A stretch of 64,000 nt of DNA from Mesorhizobium sp. L-2-11 (GTDB lineage: Bacteria > Pseudomonadota > Alphaproteobacteria > Rhizobiales > Rhizobiaceae), in the NCBI RefSeq assembly GCF_016756595.1, contig NZ_AP023257.1:2000001-2064000 (forward strand), given 5' to 3'. The position numbers and the translations under genes were made by a program. Position 1 is the stretch's first letter. Each line of letters opens with the position of its first letter. Below the pieces are notes generated by a model. It had not been told where the DNA came from. It searched no databases and saw only the letters and a list, made by a program, of their open reading frames with translations. This document shows, one piece after another, positions 1-8,342 of the stretch.

Positions 1-104
1 CCGCGCCTGAGAATGCCGGCACCTCGGTGTTTTCGAATTCAGAATGGTGGGTCAAGAACGGCGAGGCTGCCCAACAAGCCTTCGATGAGATGATGGCCCG
101 CTGA
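1..104 (+). CDS. ABC transporter substrate-binding protein, C-terminal end (partial)
   Basis: Only the last 33 codons lie in the window, read in frame 3 and stopping at TGA 102-104. The tail contains NSEWWVKNGEAAQQAFDEM. A tryptophan pair followed by a short amphipathic helix is typical of the end of family 1 periplasmic binding proteins of the putrescine/spermidine (PotD/PotF) group. The next genes are the ATPase and two permeases of the same transporter, about 28 bases downstream, which supports the call. The ligand cannot be judged from this fragment. Confidence 0.7.
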   Translation, partial: APENAGTSVFSNSEWWVKNGEAAQQAFDEMMAR

Positions 105-132
105 GTCTCGGTTGATAAGGCTGGAGCAGATG

Positions 133-1170
133 ATGAAGTCGCTCCCGATCACCATCGACAGCGTCAGCAAGGCTTACGGGTCCTACGTCGCGCTGGATGA
201 TGTCTCGCTCGACATTCAAGCTGGCGAGTTCCTCACGCTGCTGGGGCCATCGGGATCGGGCAAAACCACGCTGCTCATGGCTCTGGCCGGTTTTGTCCGG
301 ACGGATTCCGGAAAACTCTTGTTGGGCGATCGCGACATTACTCGCCTGGCACCCAACAAACGCGACATCGGCATCGTATTCCAGAATTACGCCTTGTTTC
401 CCCATATGAACGTCCTGGCGAATGTCGCGTATCCGCTGGCGCTGCGCAAGACGCCGAGAGCGGAGGCGCGTCAGCGGGCGCTTGCCACCCTGGCCCGCGT
501 CAAGCTGGATGGCCTGGCGGAGCGCAATATCGCCGCACTGTCCGGCGGCCAGCGCCAACGGGTGGCATTGGCGCGGGCGATCGTCTTCGAACCGCGCGTC
601 ATGCTGATGGACGAGCCGCTGTCGGCGCTCGACAAGAACCTGCGCGAAACCATGCAGTACGAGATCCGGCGGCTGCACGACGATCTCGGCATCACCACAA
701 TCTACGTGACCCACGATCAGCGCGAGGCGCTGATCATGTCTGACCGGATTGCGGTGATGAACTCCGGCCGCATCCAGCAGATCGATACGCCGCAGCGGAT
801 CTATGATCGTCCATCGACCCGCTTCGTCGCCGAGTTCATGGGCGAGGCCAACATTGTGGCGCCGGGCTCGGTGCGCAGGATCGACGGCGCCGAAGCGTCA
901 GGCGAAACTCTGATGATCCGCGCCGAAAGCTTCCATCTTGATGCGAAGCTCGTCGGGGCAGACTCAGTGGCTCTCGAAGGCATACTGCGCGCCAAGGCGT
1001 TCCGCGGCGAGAACTGGCTTTTGACACTGGCGCTCGACGGTGGCCAGGAGGTCCTTGTCTGCATTCCGGCAGCGCTGGCCGGCGGCTGCGCCGAGCTTGC
1101 CGCCGGTCAGCGGATGACCGCATATGCACCGGCAGCGAAGGTTCACGCGATACCGGGAGCGCTGGCGTGA
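133..1170 (+). CDS. ABC transporter ATP-binding protein, polyamine type (PotA-like)
   Basis: Energy-coupling subunit of an importer in the inner membrane. The Walker A motif GPSGSGKT is at about residues 38-45, followed by the Q-loop region FQNYALFPHM, the signature LSGGQRQR, the Walker B stretch VMLMDEPLSALD and the H-loop VTHD. The roughly 100 residues after the nucleotide-binding domain fit a TOBE_2 regulatory domain, as in PotA/FbpC-type proteins, and about 345 residues is normal for the group. GGAG at 123-126 is 6 bases before the ATG at 133; an adjacent ATG at 130 and a TTG at 112 are possible but worse placed. It overlaps the first permease by 4 bases (GTGA), so the genes are translationally coupled. 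The substrate (polyamine or another small cationic molecule) is inferred from the family only. Confidence 0.9.
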   Translation: MKSLPITIDSVSKAYGSYVALDDVSLDIQAGEFLTLLGPSGSGKTTLLMALAGFVRTDSGKLLLGDRDITRLAPNKRDIGIVFQNYALFPHMNVLANVAYPLALRKTPRAEARQRALATLARVKLDGLAERNIAALSGGQRQRVALARAIVFEPRVMLMDEPLSALDKNLRETMQYEIRRLHDDLGITTIYVTHDQREALIMSDRIAVMNSGRIQQIDTPQRIYDRPSTRFVAEFMGEANIVAPGSVRRIDGAEASGETLMIRAESFHLDAKLVGADSVALEGILRAKAFRGENWLLTLALDGGQEVLVCIPAALAGGCAELAAGQRMTAYAPAAKVHAIPGALA

Positions 1171-2054
1171 CCGTCACTGTGGATCCAGCGCTCCTGGCGG
1201 ATGCGCGACGCGAGCGGCGTTTCTTCCTTTCGCTTTCGCTGCCGGCGCTGTTCATCGTCGGACTAGCGGCGATTTTGCCCATCCTTTGGATCATCCGGCA
1301 ATCTTTCCTGACCACAGGCGGTGAGTACACTTTTGGCAATTACGCGAAAGTGCTTTCGAGCGGACTGACATGGTCGGCGCTCGTCACCACCCTTGAACTG
1401 TCCCTCGGCACGCTGGCGATCTGCATTCTTCTGGGCACCCCGCTGGCACTCGCTTTGGCCAGCGCCAGGCCAAGGGTGGCCAACGTGCTGATGGCCTTCG
1501 TCATGCTGCCATTGTGGACCGCCATCCTGGTGCGCACCTATGGCTGGCTCGTGCTCTTGCGGCGCGATGGCCTGATCAACGCGGCGTTGACTGGTTCGGG
1601 CCTGACGGCGGAGCCTTTGCCGCTGGTCTATAATTTTACCGGAACGCTGATCGGCATGGTTCACTACATGCTGCCGCTGTTTCTGCTGCCGGTTTATGCC
1701 GCGATGCGCGATATCGACCCAAACCTCGTTCGCGCTTCAGCGAGCATGGGAGCCACACTCGGGCAGGTCATCCGCACCGTCATCATGCCGCTGTCGGCCG
1801 GCGGCATTTTTTCGGGTTCGGTCATCGTGCTCATCTATTCCATCGGTTTTTTCATCACGCCGGCGGTGCTGGGCGGCGGCAAGGTAAATCCTCTCTCGAC
1901 CCGGATCGAGCGTGCGCTATCGACCTTTCAGGATTGGGGGTCGGCGAGCGTCCTGGGCATTCTGCTCCTCGTTCTCATGGCGCTGATCGGTGTGATGCTG
2001 CTGGCGGCACGCCGCCTGCTGGCCCAGAACGCAGTGGCAGCCTCCCATGCTTGA
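1167..2054 (+). CDS. ABC transporter permease, PotB-like
   Basis: First inner-membrane permease of the importer, 295 residues. It starts at GTG 1167 inside the stop of the ATPase gene. A hydrophobic segment near residues 15-40 is followed by about five more. The sequence around SMGATLGQVIRTVIMPLS is the cytoplasmic EAA-type loop that docks on the ATPase (here ASMGAT replaces the usual AAxxLGA). The stretch FFITPAVLGGGK is typical of PotB-type permeases. It overlaps the next permease by 8 bases. Together with the binding-protein tail, the ATPase and the second permease it makes a complete polyamine-type transporter. Confidence 0.9.
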   Translation: MTVTVDPALLADARRERRFFLSLSLPALFIVGLAAILPILWIIRQSFLTTGGEYTFGNYAKVLSSGLTWSALVTTLELSLGTLAICILLGTPLALALASARPRVANVLMAFVMLPLWTAILVRTYGWLVLLRRDGLINAALTGSGLTAEPLPLVYNFTGTLIGMVHYMLPLFLLPVYAAMRDIDPNLVRASASMGATLGQVIRTVIMPLSAGGIFSGSVIVLIYSIGFFITPAVLGGGKVNPLSTRIERALSTFQDWGSASVLGILLLVLMALIGVMLLAARRLLAQNAVAASHA

Positions 2055-2838
2055 AGCCTATCCGCAAAACCGGCTCGCCCGCATTGTCCTCTGGAGCTTT
2101 GCTGCCCTTGTCATGGCATTTCTGATGTTGCCGACGCTCGTGGTGGTGCCGCTTTCGTTTTCGGCGTCTAGCCTCCTCGAGTTTCCGCCGCACGCCTACT
2201 CATTGCGCTGGTACGAGAACTTCTTCGGCTCGGCGACGTGGATGGCAGCACTCAGGACGAGCCTGATCCTTGGGACATTGACGGCGCTGATCGCGGTGCC
2301 TTTGGCGCTGCTCGCCTGCATCTCGATGAATCGGCTGGGCGGGAAGACCGCTGCGACCATCCAGAGCGTCCTGCTCACCCCCTCGGTCACCCCGGGGATC
2401 CTGCTGGCGATCGGCCTGTTTTTTGTGCTGGCGGCACAACGTCTGGTCGGAACGCTTTTCGGTGTGCTGGTCGGACATGTGGTGCTGGCCGTTCCGGTGG
2501 CGTGCATCGTGTTGTTGCCTGCCCTGGCTCGCTTCGACTGGAACCAGGTTCAGGCGGCGCGCAGCCTCGGCGCGGACTGGGCCAGGGCTATTGGCGGCAT
2601 AATCGTTCCGCAACTTCGGATCAGTCTGTTGTCGGCGACATTGATGGCCTTCCTGACGTCGCTCGACGAGTCTGTGATTTCGATCTTCGTCGCAAGTGGT
2701 CGCAACAGCACGATGCCGAAGCTCATGTTCCTGTCGCTGCGCGATCAGATCGATCCGACCATTGCGGCGATCTCGACATTGTGGACCGCTATTGTTGTGG
2801 TCGTCGTCGTGATCGTGGCCCTGCGCCAAAAATCCTGA
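2047..2838 (+). CDS. ABC transporter permease, PotC-like
   Basis: Second inner-membrane permease, 263 residues, with about six membrane spans. The EAA loop is AARSLGADWARAIGGIIVPQ. The segment LTSLDESVISIFV near residues 200-212 matches the conserved PotC region F-x-x-S-x-D-(D/E). The ATG at 2047 lies inside the end of the preceding permease gene, so both are translated from one mRNA. It ends 31 bases before a phosphorylase-family gene on the same strand, which may belong to the same operon. Length and architecture are normal for the family. Confidence 0.9.
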   Translation: MLEAYPQNRLARIVLWSFAALVMAFLMLPTLVVVPLSFSASSLLEFPPHAYSLRWYENFFGSATWMAALRTSLILGTLTALIAVPLALLACISMNRLGGKTAATIQSVLLTPSVTPGILLAIGLFFVLAAQRLVGTLFGVLVGHVVLAVPVACIVLLPALARFDWNQVQAARSLGADWARAIGGIIVPQLRISLLSATLMAFLTSLDESVISIFVASGRNSTMPKLMFLSLRDQIDPTIAAISTLWTAIVVVVVVIVALRQKS

Positions 2839-2869
2839 CCGAGCCAAAATCCTGACCGAGACGGGAAGC

Positions 2870-3790
2870 ATGCCCAAAAATCATCACGCAGCCGGTGCTC
2901 CGGCGGATCAATCGACTGACATACCTCAGGTTGGCTTGGCCATCATCACCGGGTCGGCAAACTGGGGGCTTGCCTTCCCGGAAGATGTCGGATTCGACGG
3001 CGTGCGCACGCTGCGGCGCGACATGAGTTTTGAAACGCCTTTCGGTCGTAGCGACAACTGGAAGTTGCTCGAGTTCGATGCCTCGATTTCAGCCGAAGGC
3101 AGAGCAAAGCGGGCGTTGTGCATGTATTCGCACGGCAATCCCCGCGACCATATCGACCATTCCTGCCATCGCCGCGCGTTCTGGGTGTTGATGCAAGCGG
3201 GCGTGCGGCAGGTCCTCGCCTGCTCGACCGTTGGCGCCGTCAACAAGGCGATCCAGCCCGGCGACTTGGTGGTGAACGCCGATATCATCGAACTGACGCA
3301 GACCCCGTTTTCACTGCTTCCGGATCGCCAGAGTTTTGACTGTTCGGGCAAGCAGATCGTATGTCCAAGATGTGCGGCGGTTCTGGTCGAGACGGCCCGC
3401 CGCCATTGGCCAGCCGAATGCCGCGTTCATGGCATCGAACAGCAGCTGGTGGCTGCCCATTGTTATGGGCCGCGGCTGACAACCCCAGCCGAAGCCTTGG
3501 CGTATCGCGGCATGGGGGCGGATGTGCTCAACCATTCCATCGCCCCTGAGGCGACCCTGGCGCGCGAGATCGGCGCCTGCTTCGTGCCCTGTGCGTTCGT
3601 CACGGCGGGTTTTAACGACTATATGGACCGCAACCGCCAGAAATTGCTGCAGGAGGACGTGCTGCCCAATCTCTCCATGACAGCCTCGCGGGTCGCGCTG
3701 GAGACCGCCGCGCGACTGCCGGCCAATCCGCAATGCTCTTGCCAGGGTCTGAAGTCGCCTCAACCGGAAGAGCGTTCCCGCCGGTTCTGA
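2870..3790 (+). CDS. Purine nucleoside / 5'-methylthioadenosine phosphorylase family protein
   Basis: Cytoplasmic enzyme of the PNP/MTAP fold (PF01048), 306 residues. The family phosphorolyses purine nucleosides or methylthioadenosine to base plus sugar 1-phosphate. Visible family features are the N-terminal glycine-rich strand GLAIITGSANWG, the CSTVGAVNKAIQPGDLVV segment (equivalent to SAVGSL-x-PGDFV of MTAP), and the C-terminal region YGPRLTTPAEALAYRGMGAD, matching EGPRFSTRAES-x-x-Y-x-x-xGAD. The usual phosphate-binding RHG is SHG here (YSHGNPRDH), so substrate preference or activity could be altered. It follows the polyamine-type importer by 31 bases, and methylthioadenosine is a by-product of polyamine synthesis, so a link is plausible but inferred. 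GTG/ATG alternatives were not needed. Confidence 0.75.
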   Translation: MPKNHHAAGAPADQSTDIPQVGLAIITGSANWGLAFPEDVGFDGVRTLRRDMSFETPFGRSDNWKLLEFDASISAEGRAKRALCMYSHGNPRDHIDHSCHRRAFWVLMQAGVRQVLACSTVGAVNKAIQPGDLVVNADIIELTQTPFSLLPDRQSFDCSGKQIVCPRCAAVLVETARRHWPAECRVHGIEQQLVAAHCYGPRLTTPAEALAYRGMGADVLNHSIAPEATLAREIGACFVPCAFVTAGFNDYMDRNRQKLLQEDVLPNLSMTASRVALETAARLPANPQCSCQGLKSPQPEERSRRF

Positions 3791-3825
3791 GCTTTCAGGA
3801 GCCTAGCGCGCGTTCTGGCGGGAGC

Positions 3826-4734
3826 TTAGCCAGGCAGGCTGAAAATCCCGTCGATCGCCGGGTCGCCGTCGGTGCTCACCAGGCCGCGCGCCACCAGGTC
3901 CTCGAGATGGGCAAGCACCGACAGCCCGGCCGCGCCGTGCAGGCGAGGTTCGGTATCCCGGTAGATCGCCGCGACCACCTCCTTGATCGTCCGGTCGCCG
4001 CTTGTGACCCGCTCCAGGATCGCTTGCTCGCGCATCCTGCGATGCGTCTTCAACTCGCGCATGAAGCTGCGCGGCGCTGTCACCGGCCCGCCATGGCCGG
4101 GCAGCAGCAGGCGGTCGTCGCGCTCGATCAGCCGATCCAGCGAGGCCATATAGTCGGCCATGGCGCCGTCCGGCGGCGCAACGATGGAGGTCGCCCAGGC
4201 CATGACATGGTCGGCCGAGAACAGGATACCGGTTCCTTCCAGCGCAAAGGCTGCATGATTGGCGGTATGGCCCGGCGTCAGCACTGTTCTGATCGCCCAG
4301 CCGTCGCCGTCGACCATCATATCGTCGGGAAGCGCGATATCCGGATTGAAGGCGGTGTCGGCGCTGGCGTCGAGCGGATTGATTTCGCCCGTGCGTAGCG
4401 GCCTCGCCGGCCGATGCCGACCCTCGGCCAGGACAATTGCACCGGTGTGCTGCTTCAGCCGCGCTGCCAGCGGAGAATGGTCGCGATGCGTGTGGCTGAC
4501 GAAAATGTGGCTGACCGGCCTGTCTGCGATCACCCCGAGCAGTGTCTTGAGATGCGCGTCGTCATCCGGCCCCGGATCGATCACCGCCAGCGTCTCGCGC
4601 CCGACGATGTAGCTGTTGGTGCCGTAGAATGTGAACGGGCTGGGATTTTTCGCGGTGATCCGAACCACGTCGGGCGCAACGGTCACGCCCTGGCCGTAGG
4701 CCGGGTCGAAGTCTGTGTCGAATTTCAGCGCCAT
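3826..4734 (-). CDS. Metallo-beta-lactamase-fold hydrolase (LACTB2 / glyoxalase II-like)
   Basis: A 302-residue zinc hydrolase. The metal-binding motif SHTHRDHSPLAARL (HxHxDH) is at about residues 80-90, with further ligands in TPGHTANHAAF and LPGHGGP. The N-terminal part NSYIVGRETLAVIDPGPDDDAH is the usual opening strand-loop, and the C-terminal 80 residues (RRMREQAILERV onwards) match the winged-helix tail of LACTB2-like proteins. The substrate is unknown; family members hydrolyse thioesters or nucleic acids. It is convergent with the phosphorylase gene (36-base gap) and divergent from bioY. Confidence 0.85.
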   Translation of the reverse strand: MALKFDTDFDPAYGQGVTVAPDVVRITAKNPSPFTFYGTNSYIVGRETLAVIDPGPDDDAHLKTLLGVIADRPVSHIFVSHTHRDHSPLAARLKQHTGAIVLAEGRHRPARPLRTGEINPLDASADTAFNPDIALPDDMMVDGDGWAIRTVLTPGHTANHAAFALEGTGILFSADHVMAWATSIVAPPDGAMADYMASLDRLIERDDRLLLPGHGGPVTAPRSFMRELKTHRRMREQAILERVTSGDRTIKEVVAAIYRDTEPRLHGAAGLSVLAHLEDLVARGLVSTDGDPAIDGIFSLPG

Positions 4735-4758
4735 GGCAGTTCAGCCCTGTTCCAGAGG

Positions 4759-4786
4759 CGGCAAAACCGATGTCGGCAAAACCGAT
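4759..4786. repeat. Pair of 13-bp direct repeats between the hydrolase gene and bioY
   Basis: CGGCAAAACCGAT occurs at 4759-4771 and again at 4774-4786, a 15-base period, in the 124-base space between the divergent hydrolase and bioY genes. Tandem identical half-sites in a divergent promoter region suggest a regulator site. No BioR-type box (TTATMKATAA) is present. Function is unproven. Confidence 0.35.
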
Positions 4787-4858
4787 TGCCGCATAGCACG
4801 GAAGCCAATATAGGAAAACGCAAGGCCGCGATCTGCGGCAGTCGCAATGAGGAAGACC

Positions 4859-5443
4859 ATGGCAATTGCAACGATGCCGCTTGTTTCTCTCGCTCTGCCT
4901 GAAAAGGGCGCAGCCCGCCTGGCGACGCAGCTTTTGCTGGCGATCGTTGGTACGCTGCTGCTGACCTTGTCGGCCAAGACCAGGGTTTTGCTCGGACCGG
5001 TCGACATCTCGATGCAGACCTTGGCCGTGTTCCTGATATCAGCTGCATTCGGCATGCGCCTCGGCGTCGCCACGCTGCTTCTCTACATGGCGGAGGGCGC
5101 CATCGGCTTGCCGGTCTTCCAGGGCACGCCGGAAAAGGGTATCGGCATCGCTTACATGCTCGGCTCGACCGGCGGCTATCTTGCCGGCTTCGTCGTCATG
5201 GCGGCGATTGTCGGCTGGGCCGCCGATCGCGGCTGGGATCGCCATCCGGTCAAACTCTTCAATGCGATGCTGGTTGCCGAAATCGTTATGATGTCGATGG
5301 GCTTTGCCTGGCTGGCGCTGCTTATCGGCCCGGAAAAGTCATGGCAGTTCGGCGTCGTGCCGTTCATCGTCGGCGATCTGATCAAGGTCGCCCTGGCGGC
5401 GAGCCTTGTGCCAGCCGTCTGGTCGCTGCTCAAACGCCCCTGA
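4859..5443 (+). CDS. bioY: Biotin transporter BioY
   Basis: Substrate-binding membrane component (S component) for biotin uptake, 194 residues with about six membrane spans. The region VDISMQTLAVFLISAAFG and the following LLYMAEGAIGLPVF match the conserved BioY core, including the LY-x-x-EG-x-IGLPVF segment, and GSTGGYLAGF is another family hallmark. GAGGAAG at 4849-4855 precedes the ATG at 4859; an upstream in-frame ATG at 4847 has no such site. No bioMN (EcfA/EcfT) genes are adjacent, so it either works alone or recruits modules from elsewhere. Confidence 0.93.
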   Translation: MAIATMPLVSLALPEKGAARLATQLLLAIVGTLLLTLSAKTRVLLGPVDISMQTLAVFLISAAFGMRLGVATLLLYMAEGAIGLPVFQGTPEKGIGIAYMLGSTGGYLAGFVVMAAIVGWAADRGWDRHPVKLFNAMLVAEIVMMSMGFAWLALLIGPEKSWQFGVVPFIVGDLIKVALAASLVPAVWSLLKRP

Positions 5444-5875
5444 ACTGCGGTCGGTAGATCGGGCGCGGCACCGATCGAGTCCACGCAACCACAGATCGTG
5501 GAATGGTCCCGTTTCCGCGACGGCCTGCCGCGAGTTCTCGTCGAAGCAGGCCACCGCGCCAAGCGGTCGGTTAACACTTTGCTAACGATAACCGTCACAC
5601 AATGTTCAAATCGACCGATTAAGGACCAGAAGAGCCAGCGGTCGTCGCGAGTCAGCGTTACCAAGCAGCTACATATCGACACAATTGCTCGATACCGCTG
5701 CTGGATAGCTGAAAAAGAAAGCGGCGCGATGCCTTTTAGGCGCAGCTAAAGTAGTGGACAATTAACAGGATTCGACCAACCGCATCGATTCTCGCGACAT
5801 GGTTGCTTGCTGGTGTCTTCACGCTGTCGTAACCCATGCCATCAACCATGCCGAGAACCGCCCAGAGGGGGACGC
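5444..5875. other. 432-base intergenic region ahead of the polysaccharide locus
   Basis: No convincing gene. The stretch around 5565-5600 is locally A+T-rich and contains GTTA (5570-5573) and TAAC (5583-5586) as an interrupted inverted repeat. It must carry the promoter and leader of the NusG-like gene and the locus behind it, but no clear sigma-70 hexamers were identified. Confidence 0.4.
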
Positions 5876-6439
5876 GTGAGTAGTCCGGAAAAAACAACTG
5901 TTAAGGCGACTATATCGTTGCAGCGGCCCGCGGTCGGCGCCGCAGCACGCTGGTATGCCGCCAGCGTTTTTCCGGGAAAAGAAGACGTCGCCGAACGGCA
6001 TCTCCGGTTACAGGGGTTTCACCCGTTTACGCCTCGCTGCGAGAAGACCATTCGTCATGCCCGCCGCATCGAGACGCGACCGGCAGCCTATTTTCCAGGT
6101 TACATGTTCATCGCCCTCGATGTCGCGCTGCAGCGGTGGCGCTCGGTCAATGGAACGTTCGGTGTGCGCTCCCTCGTCATGCAGGGCGAGCGGCCATTGC
6201 CGGTCCCCTCGGGGCTGGTGGAGCGGTTCATAGCCCTGACCGGCAGGGACGGCCTGCTTGATTTCCGCGGAGGCCTCGCTGCGGGCGCATCGGTTCGGAT
6301 TCTTTCAGGTCCTTTCGCGGAGATGATCGGTCGCCTTGACCGGCTCGATCCAGCCGGAAGGGCCCGGGTTTTGGTTGCCATCATGAATGGCGAGATCCCT
6401 GTTGACATGGATTCAAGGGAACTCGTCGCAATCGCATAG
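5876..6439 (+). CDS. NusG/RfaH-like transcription elongation factor
   Basis: About 187 residues with the NusG layout. The N-terminal domain begins ARWYAASVFPGKEDVAERHL and includes TRPAAYFPGYMFIALD, the conserved PGYxFv segment that lies against RNA polymerase. A short C-terminal KOW-like domain reads SVRILSGPFAEMIGRLDRLD. It is a specialised paralogue, since housekeeping NusG sits in the ribosomal/secE region. GTG 5876 is chosen because GAGGGGG (5865-5871) lies 4 bases upstream; a longer reading from 5807 lacks homology-like sequence. It stands first in an exopolysaccharide locus, as RfaH, LoaP or UpxY family members do, and probably suppresses termination through the locus. Confidence 0.85.
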   Translation: MSSPEKTTVKATISLQRPAVGAAARWYAASVFPGKEDVAERHLRLQGFHPFTPRCEKTIRHARRIETRPAAYFPGYMFIALDVALQRWRSVNGTFGVRSLVMQGERPLPVPSGLVERFIALTGRDGLLDFRGGLAAGASVRILSGPFAEMIGRLDRLDPAGRARVLVAIMNGEIPVDMDSRELVAIA

Positions 6440-6508
6440 CGCCACCATCAAGGCGGCGCCGTGATGTAAGTTGTTGTGGTATCCGCTCTCGGGATTTCAC
6501 CCTGGAGT

Positions 6509-6516
6509 GCGGTAGC
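6509..6516 (+). promoter_or_regulatory. ops-like octamer between the NusG-like gene and ugd
   Basis: GCGGTAGC matches positions 2-9 of the enterobacterial ops element recognised by RfaH; the remaining positions do not match. It lies in the 142-base leader of ugd, directly downstream of the NusG-like gene. The same octamer occurs at 24164-24171, where no target is expected, so this may be chance. Confidence 0.25.
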
Positions 6517-6581
6517 CGTCGGTTGGTAAGACTTGCGTCTCTGCGAGATCGCCTCATCCGCGCCGATTGGGAGTACGTGGC

Positions 6582-7901
6582 ATGCGAATAACAATGATTG
6601 GTGCCGGCTATGTTGGGCTTGTCTCGGGCGCCTGTTTCGCCGACTTTGGCCATCAGGTCTGCTGCATCGATCGCGATCCAGAAAAGCTTGCCATGCTCAA
6701 AGGCGGCAAGATACCAATCTATGAGCCAGGGCTCGAAGAGCTCGTCACGACCAACACTTTGCAAGGTCGCTTGCGTTTCGACGACAATCTGGCGGACGCG
6801 GTTTCTCAATCGGATGTCGTCTTCATCGCCGTGGGCACGCCGTCGCGACGTGGCGACGGTTTTGCCGATCTATCCTTTGTTTATGACGCGGCGGCCGAAG
6901 TAGGCCGGGCGTTGACGGGATTTACGGTCGTTGTGACGAAATCGACGGTGCCTGTTGGTACTGGTGACGAGGTCGAGCGAATTATCCGCGAGCAGAATCC
7001 AACGGCCGATTTTGCGGTGGTCTCCAATCCGGAATTTCTTCGCGAGGGATCGGCGATCGACGATTTCAAGCGACCTGATCGCATCATTGTCGGGACCGAC
7101 GCCACAGGGGCCAAGGCAGTGATGGGCGAGGTCTACCGTCCGCTCTCGCTGAATGCCGCGCCGATTTTCTATACGAGCCGACGTACGGCGGAGCTTACCA
7201 AATATGCAGGGAATGCATTTCTGGCGATGAAGATCACCTTCATCAACGAAATTGCCGATCTCTGCGAGCGGTTGGGAGCCGATGTGCAGGACGTCGCGCG
7301 GGGCATCGGCATGGACAATCGCATCGGCGCAAAGTTTCTTCACGCCGGGCCGGGCTACGGCGGCTCCTGTTTCCCGAAAGATACGCTGGCGCTGGTCAAG
7401 ACAGCGCAGGACGCGGCAAGTCCCATCCGGCTTATTGAAACGACGGTCTCGATAAACGACCAGCGTAAACGGGCGATGGCGCGCAAAGTGGTCGATGCCT
7501 GCGGCGGCTCGGTTCGCGGCAAGACCATTGGTGTCCTCGGCCTTACGTTCAAGCCAAACACCGACGATATGCGCGACGCCCCCTCATTGGCCATCATTCA
7601 GGCGCTGAAGGATGCGGGCGCTTCGATCAAGGCGTATGATCCGGTCGGCATGGAGCAGGCGCGCAAGTTGATCGAGGGCATTGAATTCGGGGACAGCGCC
7701 TACGCGGTAGCCGACGGCTCCCATGCGATAGTGATCGTCACCGAGTGGAATGCCTTTCGGTCATTGGATCTCAAGCGGCTCCGTGCACTGATGGCGATGC
7801 CAGTGATGGTTGACCTTCGAAACGTTTACCGAGGTGAGGATGTCGTGAAGGAAGGCATAGCCTATTCGAGCGTTGGCCGAGAGCGGCATCTTGTTAAGTG
7901 A
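6582..7901 (+). CDS. ugd: UDP-glucose 6-dehydrogenase
   Basis: Oxidises UDP-glucose to UDP-glucuronate with two NAD+, giving a precursor for acidic polysaccharides. The Rossmann motif GAGYVG is at residues 7-12. TKSTVPVGTGDEVE, NPEFLREGSAIDDF and the catalytic-cysteine motif GPGYGGSCFPKDT (Cys about 263) follow, and the C-terminal domain has GLTFKPNTDDMRDAPS. The length of 439 residues is standard. GGGAG at 6569-6573 is 8 bases before the ATG at 6582. It is the first biosynthetic gene of the locus. The motifs favour UDP-glucose over GDP-mannose as substrate, but the two dehydrogenases are related. Confidence 0.93.
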   Translation: MRITMIGAGYVGLVSGACFADFGHQVCCIDRDPEKLAMLKGGKIPIYEPGLEELVTTNTLQGRLRFDDNLADAVSQSDVVFIAVGTPSRRGDGFADLSFVYDAAAEVGRALTGFTVVVTKSTVPVGTGDEVERIIREQNPTADFAVVSNPEFLREGSAIDDFKRPDRIIVGTDATGAKAVMGEVYRPLSLNAAPIFYTSRRTAELTKYAGNAFLAMKITFINEIADLCERLGADVQDVARGIGMDNRIGAKFLHAGPGYGGSCFPKDTLALVKTAQDAASPIRLIETTVSINDQRKRAMARKVVDACGGSVRGKTIGVLGLTFKPNTDDMRDAPSLAIIQALKDAGASIKAYDPVGMEQARKLIEGIEFGDSAYAVADGSHAIVIVTEWNAFRSLDLKRLRALMAMPVMVDLRNVYRGEDVVKEGIAYSSVGRERHLVK

Positions 7902-7940
7902 ACGTCAGGTTTTCGCGGGACCCGGCTTGCGAGTGGCAAT

Positions 7941-8342
7941 TTGAACACCACCACTATCAACCTGGCCAGGCAGAGGCATCTTCTGCTTCGGATGCGCTTT
8001 CAGCTGCTTGGCGGATTGACATTCGCCATTCTACTGCCGGCTCTCATCAGGATGTCGGTCGATCCCCGCGTAATCTGGTCATCGAACATGCAGGCAACCA
8101 TTTTTGCGCCATTGGTCGCTCATACATCGGGTTACATGCTTTACAAGCGGATCGGCAACTTCCCCGGCGCGAAAACAGGATGGGCAGCCGAGGGCTGCTG
8201 CACCGGCTCCATCGGTATATCAGTTGACCGGTCGATGAATTTTGATTTGAAATCCTTATTGTCGGATCGAAGAGTTATCGAGCCCCGAACATTGAGAATG
8301 GTCGACTTCTTTACCGATCTGCCGGTGAGTGCTCGGAATTGA
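7941..8342 (+). pseudogene. Truncated duplicate of the sugar-transferase N-terminus
   Basis: A 133-codon frame opening with TTG. Its first ~75 residues closely resemble the N-terminus of the next gene: [20 protein letters not shown] here against [20 protein letters not shown] there, then [30 protein letters not shown] and NFPGA/NLPGV. The similarity stops after the second hydrophobic stretch; the remainder is unrelated and the catalytic domain is missing. The stop codon overlaps the TTG start of the full gene (TTGA at 8339-8342). The DNA is clearly diverged, so the duplication is not recent. It may be dead, or a short membrane protein made from the same mRNA. Confidence 0.65.

Noticed and set aside
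4735..4858. BioR operator upstream of bioY
   Set aside because: No TTATMKATAA-like palindrome occurs in the region.
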